A stretch of DNA of 64,000 nucleotides from Nocardia vinacea NBRC 16497 (GTDB lineage: Bacteria; Actinomycetota; Actinomycetes; Mycobacteriales; Mycobacteriaceae). The DNA lies in assembly GCF_000308835.1 (NCBI RefSeq), contig NZ_BAGN01000426.1:21019-85018 (forward strand), read 5' to 3'. The notes beneath the pieces were generated by a model. It saw nothing but the letters and a program-made list of their open reading frames with translations, did not search any database and had not been told where the DNA came from. Each line of letters opens with the position of its first letter. Position 1 is the first letter of the stretch. Shown here one piece after another: positions 7,564 through 14,685 of this stretch. The position numbers and the translations under genes were made by a program.

Positions 7564-9231
7564 TCATGCTCCTGAATCGGCGATGTGCTCGGCCGCGATA
7601 TAGCCGAAAACCATGGCGGGTCCGATGGTCGCGCCCGCGCCCGCGTAGCTGTTGCCCATGACGGCGGCCGAATTGTTGCCCGCCGCGTACAGTCCGGCGA
7701 TCGGCGCGCCGTCTTCACGTAGCACCCGGGCGTGCTCGTCGGTGACCAGACCGCCCTTGGTACCCAGATCGCCGGGCACCATCTCGACCGCGTAGAACGG
7801 ACCTTGATCGATGGGTGCCAGACAGGGATTCGGTTGCACCGTGGGGTCGCCGTAGTAGCGGTCGTAGGCGGATTCACCGCGATGGAAGTCCTCGTCGCGT
7901 CCGGCGCGCGCGAAACCGTTGAACCGCTGCACCGTTGCGATCAAGGAGTCGGCCGGAACACCGATCTTGGTGGCGAGTTCGGCTAAAGTGTCGGCCTTCT
8001 CGATGATCCCGGCATCGAAATACTTCTGCGGGATGGCCTGTTTCGGGAAGGTACCGAGGAACAGGTATCGATCGCGGAAGCGCTGATCCATGATGAAGTG
8101 GGCGGGCACGTGACCGACGCCGGTCGCATGCCGCTCGTACATGGTGTGCACCACATCGACATAGCTGGCCGATTCATTGGTGAACCGCTCGCCCGCGTCA
8201 TTGACCATGATCGCGCCGGGCTGGGATCGCTCGGCCAGGCAGAAGAACGGCGGCCCGTCCGGATTGCGCACCGACGGTCCCCACCAAGCATCGTCCATCA
8301 GATCCAAAGCTGCGCCGAGCTTTTCACCCGCCCGGATGCCGTCACCGACATTTTCGGTCGCGCCGACGGTCCAGTCGGTGCTGACCGGCTCGGTGAAGAA
8401 CTGTTTGCGCATTTCCAGGTTGTGCTCGAAACCACCGGCGGCGAGCACCACACCGCGCCGCGCACGGATGACGATCGGTGTACCGTCGCGCTCCGCGCGC
8501 ACTCCGACCACCGCGTCGTCGGCGGTAATCAGTTCGGTGAGTGGAGTATTCAGCCATACCGGCACACCGGCGTCGCGCAGCGCCAGCCACAGCCGGGCCA
8601 CCAGCGCCTTGCCCAGGCTCAGTGGCTGCCGTCCCCGGAACCGGTTCAGCACCGCCTTGGCACCGACCTTCATCGCGGTGCGCTTACCCTTCCAGGTCCG
8701 TGCGATCATATTCAGATCGTGGAAGTCGCTGACGGTGAACGCGATTCCCTTCGGGCCGGACATGGTCGGCCGGTTGATCAGCTCCAGATCCTTGCCGAGC
8801 AGTCGGCCGTCGATAATCGCCGGTTCGATGCTGCGGCCTTGTGCGAGGCCACCGGGCAGTTCCGGGTGATAGTCGGAATAGCCACGGTCATAGACGAATT
8901 GGAGGTGGTTGGTGCGTGCGCCGAGATAGGTCATCATGCGCGGGCCGTTGTCCAGGAAGGCGTCCTGTTTGGCCTGCGGAACGCGATCGCCGACAACGGA
9001 TTTCAAGTAGACCCTGGCCAGATCCGGGCTGTCGGGCACGCCCTCGCGTACCAGCACCGGATTGTTCGGAATCCATACGCCGCCGCCGGAGCGGGCGGTG
9101 GAACCGCCGAAGCTGCCGCTCTTCTCGATCAGCACCACCGAAAGCCCGCGATAGGCGGCGGTGAGCGCGGCGGTCATACCCGCCGCACCCGAGCCGACGA
9201 CCACAACGTCGTAGGTGTATTCCTCGGACAT
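7564..9231 (-). CDS. kstD: 3-ketosteroid delta1-dehydrogenase
   Basis: 555 aa FAD enzyme that introduces the C1-C2 double bond into ring A of 3-ketosteroids. The ATG at 9231 has GGGAG upstream. The FAD-binding GSGAAGMTAA lies near residues 13-22, followed by the GGSTARSGGGVWIPNN segment typical of KstD. The C-terminal part carries FHRGESAYDRYYGDP, MVPGDLGTKGG and the final AGNNSAAVMGNSYAGAGATI block before IGPAMVFGY. Length equals that of characterised KstDs. It is second in the leftward operon, between two SDRs. Whether it prefers androstenedione-type or side-chain-bearing substrates cannot be read from the sequence. Confidence 0.92.
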   Translation of the reverse strand: MSEEYTYDVVVVGSGAAGMTAALTAAYRGLSVVLIEKSGSFGGSTARSGGGVWIPNNPVLVREGVPDSPDLARVYLKSVVGDRVPQAKQDAFLDNGPRMMTYLGARTNHLQFVYDRGYSDYHPELPGGLAQGRSIEPAIIDGRLLGKDLELINRPTMSGPKGIAFTVSDFHDLNMIARTWKGKRTAMKVGAKAVLNRFRGRQPLSLGKALVARLWLALRDAGVPVWLNTPLTELITADDAVVGVRAERDGTPIVIRARRGVVLAAGGFEHNLEMRKQFFTEPVSTDWTVGATENVGDGIRAGEKLGAALDLMDDAWWGPSVRNPDGPPFFCLAERSQPGAIMVNDAGERFTNESASYVDVVHTMYERHATGVGHVPAHFIMDQRFRDRYLFLGTFPKQAIPQKYFDAGIIEKADTLAELATKIGVPADSLIATVQRFNGFARAGRDEDFHRGESAYDRYYGDPTVQPNPCLAPIDQGPFYAVEMVPGDLGTKGGLVTDEHARVLREDGAPIAGLYAAGNNSAAVMGNSYAGAGATIGPAMVFGYIAAEHIADSGA

Positions 9232-9245
9232 CTGGCTCCCTTTCC

Positions 9246-9983
9246 CTAGTAACCGGCGCCGGTGAGCATGCCGCCGTCGATGACGACCTCGGTTCCGGTG
9301 CAATAGCTCGCGGCATCCGAGGCCAGGAAGACGGCCGCCTCGGAGACCTCGCCGGGCTGTCCCCAGCGCGGAATAGGCAATCCGGCGAAGAAGGTATTGC
9401 CGTCGACGCCGGAGCCCGCAGCCGCCGTCATCGGCGTCGCGATACCGCCGGGATGGATGGAGTTGACCCGGATTCCGCTGGCGCCGAGTTCGCGCGCGGC
9501 CGATTTGGTCAGTCCGCGAATGGCGAATTTGCTTGCGCTGTAAGCCGATAGGCCCGCCGCGCCGACAAATCCCTCGACCGAGGAGATATTGACGATCGCG
9601 CCGCCGCCGGTCATCGCGGGCGCGGCGGATTTGATGCCCAGCCAGGTACCGGTGACATTCACCGTCATGATCGTGGTGAAATCGGTCAGGCTCATCTCGG
9701 CGATGCGCTGAAACCGCAGCAGACCGGCATTGTTGACGAGCACATCGAGCCTGCCGAACTCGTCCACCGCGGTCCGCACCGCGGCCGCCCAGTCGGCCTC
9801 GCTGGTCACATCGTGGTGCAGATAGCGTGCGCCGGTTTCGGCGGCCAACTGTTCGCCCTGATCATCGAGCACATCACCGAACACCACCCGCGCACCCTCG
9901 GCAACGAAGCGGCGGACATGTTCGGCGCCCATCCCGCGCGCTGCGCCGGTGATCAGCGCGACCTTGTCATCGAGTCGACCCAC
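9246..9983 (-). CDS. SDR, 3alpha/20beta-hydroxysteroid dehydrogenase-like; first gene of the KstD operon
   Basis: 245 aa classical SDR: TGAARGMGAEHVRRF cofactor loop at 13-27, NNAG near 87, NISSVEG, and the Y-S-A-S-K catalytic pair. The ending (LASDAASYCTGTEVVIDGG) is close to the SDR at 6831, so the two look like paralogues acting on similar substrates. It starts with GTG at 9983, with AAGGA about 11 nt upstream. It heads the leftward operon and is divergent from the luciferase-like monooxygenase at 10198 across a 214-bp promoter region. Confidence 0.85.
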   Translation of the reverse strand: MGRLDDKVALITGAARGMGAEHVRRFVAEGARVVFGDVLDDQGEQLAAETGARYLHHDVTSEADWAAAVRTAVDEFGRLDVLVNNAGLLRFQRIAEMSLTDFTTIMTVNVTGTWLGIKSAAPAMTGGGAIVNISSVEGFVGAAGLSAYSASKFAIRGLTKSAARELGASGIRVNSIHPGGIATPMTAAAGSGVDGNTFFAGLPIPRWGQPGEVSEAAVFLASDAASYCTGTEVVIDGGMLTGAGY

Positions 9984-10111
9984 GTCAGGTCCGTCCTTTC
10001 TCCGGCGTCGGTTCGAACGCCGTATGCGATATCGACGCTATGGGCGCGCGGGCGGCGCGAACCGGAATAGTCCCATCCACCGAGACATGCACCTGACCTC
10101 AACGAGAGCAT

Positions 10112-10130
10112 CGGAAATATTCCTACTAGG
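10112..10130. promoter_or_regulatory. Shared operator motif, copy A
   Basis: CGGAAATATTCCTACTAGG in the divergent region between the KstD operon and the monooxygenase operon. The core GGAA-N3-TTCC is palindromic. Read on the minus strand it aligns with copies at 31077, 31252 and 35268 to give CTARTMGRAATAYTTCYA. This is a candidate operator for a single regulator of these loci. Confidence 0.6.
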
Positions 10131-10197
10131 CATATTGAATTTGGGGATGGCGGCCGGCGGAGCCGGCGGGGTGGGAAGAACAGAGTGGAGGCAATGC

Positions 10198-11394
10198 ATG
10201 AAGTTCTCGATGATCTTCGAGGCACAGATGACCGACCCGTCGGCCGACCATGAACGGCAGGTATTGCGCGACTGCGTCGAGCAGGCGGTGCTGGCCGAGG
10301 AGATGGGGTTCGACACCGTCTGGGCGGTCGAACATCACGGCTTGAAGTGGTACGCGCATATGAGCGCCCCGGAGATCTTCCTGACCTGGGTGGCCGCGCG
10401 CACCGAACGGATCCGCATCGGCCACGGCGTGGTGTGTATGCCGTTCAACTTCAATCACCCGGTGCGCGCCGCCGAACGCGCGGCCATGCTCGATGTGCTC
10501 TCCAACGGTCGGGTGAACCTCGGCGCAGGCCGCGGCGCTACGCCGCAGGAGACCTCCATGTGCGGTGTCGATCCCGACCGCACCTATCAGGAGGTGGAGG
10601 AGTCGCTGCGCATTATCGGCAAGGCCTGGCAGGATCCGGAGGGCGAATTCGAATGGCACGGTGAGCTGCTCGATATCGATCCGCATCCCATGCTCCCGCG
10701 TCCGGTGCAGCTGCCGCATCCGCCGCTGTTCATGGCGTGCACCAAGAAGGACACGCTGAAGCTGGCCGCCGATTACGGAATCGGTGCGCTGGTACTGGGT
10801 TTCGCGGGTGTGGAGGAGATCGCCGAACTGCGCCGCACCTATGACGCGGCCATTGCCGAGCGGACGGGGGAGAAGTTCGTCTCCACGGTGGTCAACGACC
10901 ACTTCGCGGCACTGTGCCCGACGATCGTGCTCGACGACCGGGAGAAGGCGCAGCAGATCGGCGCGCGTGGGCAGCGGTTCTTCGCGCAGTCCATCAAGCA
11001 CTGGTACGGCGCGGGTCCGGTGCCGGACGAGGCTGTCGATCCGACTGTGGACGAGGTGGCCAAGATTCGCGAGGCCGCCGATGAGCATGTGGCGTATCTG
11101 CACGAGGCGAAGATTCCGGTGAAGACCGGGGCCACATCGGTTTTCAACGCCGAGCACGCGTACGGCAGCCCGGAGGACGCCATCGCGTACGTCGAGCGGC
11201 TGCAGGCGGCCGGCGCCGACGAGATCCTGTGCCTGATCCAGATGGGGACTGTGCCGCAAGAGGCATGTCTGGAGACCATTCGGCATTGGGGCGAGAAGGT
11301 CATTCCACACTTCCGGGGAGCGGAGCGAGCCGGAAACATCGGGCAGGGCCGCGCGGCTGAGCGTGTCGAGACAACTGAATTCCTGGGAGCTTGA
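10198..11394 (+). CDS. Luciferase-like (LLM class) flavin-dependent monooxygenase
   Basis: 398 aa. The ATG at 10198 follows GGAGG by 7 nt. The fold is the bacterial luciferase TIM barrel: EMGFDTVWAVEHHG at about 37-50, then RIRIGHGVVCMP, PVRAAERAAMLDVLSNGRV and LGAGRGATP at about 105-113. Such enzymes use reduced FMN (or F420) and O2 and need a partner reductase; none is adjacent, but an HsaB-like flavin reductase is encoded at 30582. It is first of a four-gene operon with an SDR, an esterase and a VOC protein. A Baeyer-Villiger-type oxidation followed by ester cleavage is a plausible but unproven route. Confidence 0.82.
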   Translation: MKFSMIFEAQMTDPSADHERQVLRDCVEQAVLAEEMGFDTVWAVEHHGLKWYAHMSAPEIFLTWVAARTERIRIGHGVVCMPFNFNHPVRAAERAAMLDVLSNGRVNLGAGRGATPQETSMCGVDPDRTYQEVEESLRIIGKAWQDPEGEFEWHGELLDIDPHPMLPRPVQLPHPPLFMACTKKDTLKLAADYGIGALVLGFAGVEEIAELRRTYDAAIAERTGEKFVSTVVNDHFAALCPTIVLDDREKAQQIGARGQRFFAQSIKHWYGAGPVPDEAVDPTVDEVAKIREAADEHVAYLHEAKIPVKTGATSVFNAEHAYGSPEDAIAYVERLQAAGADEILCLIQMGTVPQEACLETIRHWGEKVIPHFRGAERAGNIGQGRAAERVETTEFLGA

Positions 11395-11395
11395 G

Positions 11396-12181
11396 ATGAC
11401 CGATCTCACTGGCAAAGTCGCCCTCATCACCGGTGCCGCTCGTGGCCAGGGTGAGCAGGAAGCTCGCCTGTTCGCCGCCGCCGGCGCACGCGTCGTCCTC
11501 ACCGACGTACTGGAATCCGAGGGCCGGGCAGTTGCCGAATCCATCGGTGACTCAGCCCGTTTCGTCCGCCACGATGTCAGCAGCGCCACCGATTGGGCGG
11601 CCGCCGTCGACACCGCGGTCACCGAATTCGGCGGCATAGATGTGCTGGTGAACAATGCGGCGATCTACACCGCCAAACCGCTCGTCGAGACCTCCGCCGC
11701 CGAACTCGAACGCATTTTGCGCATCAACCTGATCGGGTCGTTCCTCGGCATCCAGGCCGTCGTGGATCCGATGCGGGTGGCGGGAGGTTCGATCGTGAAT
11801 ATCTCGTCGCAGGCCGGGTTGCAGGGCCTGATGGGGCATTCCGCGTACGGTGCGTCCAAATGGGCGCTGCGCGGGTTGACGAAGACGGCCGCGCTCGAGT
11901 TGGGGCCGCTCGGCATCCGGGTCAACTCGGTGCATCCGGGTCCGATCGCGACACCGATGATCGGGCACCTCGGGCTGAGCACCGGTCCCGGCAGCTTTCC
12001 CTCGCTACCGCTGGGTCGCGTCGGATTGCCCTCGGAGGTGGCAGATTTGGTGGCATTCCTGGCCTCCGATGCCGCGGCGTTCATCACCGGTGCGGAATTG
12101 GCCGTCGACGGCGGATTGTCGGCGGGACAGTTCATTCCGCCGGATGCGCTACCGGCGGTCGGAGCCGCGGGCGGGGAGTGA
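11396..12181 (+). CDS. Short-chain dehydrogenase/reductase
   Basis: 261 aa. It begins 1 nt after the monooxygenase stop, with GGGAG upstream, so it is co-translated. It shows the TGAARGQGEQEARLF cofactor loop at about 12-26, NNAA (in place of NNAG) near 85, NISSQAG and YGASK as catalytic residues, and a VDGG ending. It is most like the two hydroxysteroid-dehydrogenase-type SDRs of the facing operon. It probably oxidises the alcohol substrate or product of the monooxygenase. Confidence 0.85.
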   Translation: MTDLTGKVALITGAARGQGEQEARLFAAAGARVVLTDVLESEGRAVAESIGDSARFVRHDVSSATDWAAAVDTAVTEFGGIDVLVNNAAIYTAKPLVETSAAELERILRINLIGSFLGIQAVVDPMRVAGGSIVNISSQAGLQGLMGHSAYGASKWALRGLTKTAALELGPLGIRVNSVHPGPIATPMIGHLGLSTGPGSFPSLPLGRVGLPSEVADLVAFLASDAAAFITGAELAVDGGLSAGQFIPPDALPAVGAAGGE

Positions 12182-12183
12182 GC

Positions 12184-13131
12184 ATGCCGCTGAAACCCGA
12201 AGCTCAGGTGATCGTCGATGCCGCCTCGGCCGCGTTTCCAGCGCTGGGCACCGAAGTGCTCGATGCCGCCGAGGCGCGTCGGATGCTCGCCGCGCGTCCG
12301 GCGGTCCGGGTCGACTCGATTCCGGTGGGGCAGGTCGAGGAGCGTTTGGTGCCGGGACCTGTTGGGGCACCTGAGGTTCGGGTTCGCATGTACTGGCCCG
12401 CCGAGTACGACGCGAACCTGCCGGTCGTGATGTTCTGCCACGGTGGCGGTTTCGTCATCTGTGACCTCGACAGTCACGATCAGCTGTGTCGCGCGATGAG
12501 CAATGGTGTCGGTGCGATCGTGGTTTCGGTCGACTACCGGCAGGCCCCCGAGCATCGGTTTCCGGCGGCCGCCGAGGATGCGTACGCGGTCCTGAAATGG
12601 CTTGCGGCCCAGGCGAGTTCCTTCGGCGGCGATCCAGCCCGCATCGGGGTGGCCGGTGACAGCTCCGGCGGCAACCTGGCCGCCGTCACGGCACTGCTGG
12701 CCCGGGATCGCAATGGCCCGGCCATCGCCCATCAACTGCTGGTCTACCCGATGCTCGATCCGGCCCGTGACACCATCTCCTATCGGGAGAATGCCTACGG
12801 CTACTTCGTCACCGATGACCATTTGCGCTGGTATTGGGAGCAATACCTCGCCTCGGCCGCGGATGCCGACAACCTGTACGCCGCACCTGCGCGCGCGGCC
12901 GACCTGTCCGGCCTCCCGCCCGCCTACGTCATCACCGCCGAATTCGACCCACTCCGCGATGAGGGCGAGGTCTACGGTCGGCGGCTGCGGGATGCGGATG
13001 TCGAGACCGTCACGATTCGCTACGACGGCCAATTCCATGGCTTCTTCAGCATGGCCGACAACCTGCCGGATGCCAAAGACGCCGCCGACCAAGCCTTTTC
13101 AGCTGTTCGCCGAGCATTGGAGAAGTCATGA
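12184..13131 (+). CDS. Alpha/beta hydrolase, hormone-sensitive-lipase-type esterase
   Basis: 315 aa. The ATG at 12184 lies 2 nt after the SDR stop. It has the HSL-family oxyanion motif HGGGF (residues 86-90), nucleophile GDSSGG (Ser about 160), acid in EFDPLRDEG and catalytic His in FHGFF. These enzymes hydrolyse esters or lactones of modest size in the cytoplasm. Placement after a luciferase-type monooxygenase suggests cleavage of an ester or lactone made by oxygenation. It overlaps the next gene by ATGA. Confidence 0.88.
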   Translation: MPLKPEAQVIVDAASAAFPALGTEVLDAAEARRMLAARPAVRVDSIPVGQVEERLVPGPVGAPEVRVRMYWPAEYDANLPVVMFCHGGGFVICDLDSHDQLCRAMSNGVGAIVVSVDYRQAPEHRFPAAAEDAYAVLKWLAAQASSFGGDPARIGVAGDSSGGNLAAVTALLARDRNGPAIAHQLLVYPMLDPARDTISYRENAYGYFVTDDHLRWYWEQYLASAADADNLYAAPARAADLSGLPPAYVITAEFDPLRDEGEVYGRRLRDADVETVTIRYDGQFHGFFSMADNLPDAKDAADQAFSAVRRALEKS

Positions 13132-13475
13132 CCGTCGAACGTCTCGGCACCATCTTTCCCGCCGACAACCTCACCGCCGCAATAGATCTGCTCACCGCGG
13201 TACTCGGCACCACCGCGACATTCGTCGACGGCGATCGGTGGGCGCAATTCGATATCGGACCGACCCGGGTCATGCTCGCCGGTGCCGATGAACGCGACAT
13301 CCCGTCCCTCGCCGTCAAAGTCGTGGATCTCGACGTGACCCTCGCCCGCCTCCGTGCCGCCGGATTTCCGGCCGACGAGCCCGTGACCGGACCGCACGAA
13401 CGACGCACTTCGGTCCGTCCGTCCCGCGAATCCCCGTGGGCGATAGTCCTCTACGAGCCGTCCTCCGCCGGATAA
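13128..13475 (+). CDS. VOC (glyoxalase/bleomycin-resistance fold) family protein
   Basis: 115 aa. The ATG at 13128 overlaps the esterase stop (ATGA). Two beta-alpha-beta modules of the vicinal oxygen chelate fold are recognisable (FPADNLTAAIDLLTAVLG at the start; VVDLDVTLARLRAAGFPAD in the middle), with a short C-terminus. Members bind metals or small hydrophobic ligands; its activity cannot be assigned. It is the last gene of the monooxygenase operon and may be an isomerase or binding protein of the same pathway. Confidence 0.75.
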   Translation: MTVERLGTIFPADNLTAAIDLLTAVLGTTATFVDGDRWAQFDIGPTRVMLAGADERDIPSLAVKVVDLDVTLARLRAAGFPADEPVTGPHERRTSVRPSRESPWAIVLYEPSSAG

Positions 13476-13513
13476 CCGGCTCGTGTGGCTCGGATAACAT
13501 CGCACCCCACCTG

Positions 13514-13552
13514 CCATACGCTACCGTATGGGAAGCGTTCCATACGGTAGCG
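13514..13552. promoter_or_regulatory. Compound palindromic operator (TetR type) upstream of the SRPBCC gene
   Basis: A perfect 13-bp inverted repeat CGCTACCGTATGG (13519-13531) and CCATACGGTAGCG (13540-13552) is separated by 8 bp. An additional CCATACG just upstream (13514-13520) gives a second overlapping palindrome, CCATACGCTACCGTATGG. There are thus three CATACG half-sites. The ribosome binding site GGAGG follows immediately. No TetR gene is adjacent, so the cognate regulator is elsewhere. Confidence 0.7.
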
Positions 13553-13567
13553 AATGGAGGTTGGGTC

Positions 13568-14080
13568 ATGGTTCGAAATATCCACCAGCGGGAATACCCG
13601 GTGCCCGCGGACCAGGTCGGCGCATTGCTCGCCAGGGCCGCCGAGCCGGACAGCCCGGTGTGGCCGCCCGGCTGGCCCGCGCTGGTCCTCGACCGGCCAC
13701 TCGGTGTCGGGGCCGACGGCGGACACGGCGTCATCCGGTATCGGTGTACCGAGTGGGTGCCGGGCCGCCGCGTGGAGTTCACCGTCGCGCCCGGATCCTT
13801 CCTGGTCGGCACGCACAGCCTCGAAGTGCTGGACGGTCCGTGGCCGGACAGCAGCATCCTGCGACACGAGATCGACTGCCGCCTGCGCGGTATCGGCCAC
13901 CTGCTGTGGCCGGTGGCCATCCGCTGGATCCACGACGCCATGATCGAGGCACTGCTCGACCGAACCGCGGTCTCCCTCGGCCACCCGCCCGTCACCCCGG
14001 CTCGCCCGTCGCCGTGGGTCAACTTTCTGCGCTGGATCATGAAGCGCCGCCTATCGGCACGGACCGCCGCACCCGCCTAG
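13568..14080 (+). CDS. SRPBCC (START-like) family protein
   Basis: 170 aa. The ATG at 13568 has GGAGG 8 nt upstream, immediately below a strong palindromic operator. Residues about 5-130 show the SRPBCC pattern: an N-terminal strand (REYPVPADQVGALLA), W-x-P-G-W-P, RYRCTEWVPGRRVEFTVAPG, a beta-rich middle and a long C-terminal helix (WPVAIRWIHDAMIEALLDRT). Such proteins bind hydrophobic ligands in a deep cavity; the ligand is unknown. The 92-bp gap with its own operator indicates transcription separate from the upstream operon. Confidence 0.65.
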   Translation: MVRNIHQREYPVPADQVGALLARAAEPDSPVWPPGWPALVLDRPLGVGADGGHGVIRYRCTEWVPGRRVEFTVAPGSFLVGTHSLEVLDGPWPDSSILRHEIDCRLRGIGHLLWPVAIRWIHDAMIEALLDRTAVSLGHPPVTPARPSPWVNFLRWIMKRRLSARTAAPA

Positions 14081-14182
14081 CCGGATAAAGCAGCGGCGCG
14101 AGCAGTCGCTCATCCGTTACTGTCGCGGATAATCGGACTAGGCCTCATTTTCGGCTGGAAAGTGGGGCGGCAGGAGGCTTTC

Positions 14183-14599
14183 ATGGCATTGTCGGCGCAG
14201 GATCGGTTCGAGATCGGTGACCTGATCGCGCTGCACGGTCATCTGATGGACGCGGGTGAGCTCGATCGGATGGACGAGCTGTTCACCGCGGAAATCACCT
14301 ACGACGTCAATGATTTCGGGTTCGGTGAGCTGCACGGGATTCCGGCGCTGCAGGAGGCCGCGGTCGCGCTCGGCAATGGGAATCCGGTCGGACATCACGT
14401 TACGAATGTGGTCATTGCCGAGGTGGACGGCGCGGTCCGGGTGCGGTCGAAGGGGATCGGCATCTACGCCGACGGGACCAGCGGCAGCGTCGAATACGAC
14501 GATACGGTCGTGCGTGTGGCAACCGGCTGGCGCATCTCGTATCGCCGGGTGATCGCCCACAAGGTGCCGCTGGGTGGCCGGGCGACCAGGTCGGCTTAG
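14183..14599 (+). CDS. SnoaL-like/NTF2-like protein
   Basis: 138 aa. The ATG at 14183 has AGGAGG 5 nt upstream. The NTF2-like cone fold is suggested by an N-terminal helix (SAQDRFEIGDLIALHGHLMDAG), DRMDELFTAEITYDV, then strands with HHVTNVVIAEVDGAVRVRSKG, and the closing W-R-I-S-Y-R-R-V segment. Family members include ketosteroid-isomerase-like and polyketide-cyclase-like enzymes as well as ligand binders. Given the KstD locus nearby, a role in steroid-type isomerisation or hydration is possible but not shown. Confidence 0.75.
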   Translation: MALSAQDRFEIGDLIALHGHLMDAGELDRMDELFTAEITYDVNDFGFGELHGIPALQEAAVALGNGNPVGHHVTNVVIAEVDGAVRVRSKGIGIYADGTSGSVEYDDTVVRVATGWRISYRRVIAHKVPLGGRATRSA

Positions 14600-14685
14600 G
14601 GCGACAAACCGACCGCTTTTCTACTTTTCGCAGCTACATACTTGTTAGCCGCATACGGGCGGTCGTGCGTTGATAGTGTCGCGCA

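Noticed and set aside
5988..7661. 557-codon plus-strand frame opposite the SDR and KstD genes
   Set aside because: Same antisense artefact; the minus strand carries conserved SDR motifs throughout.
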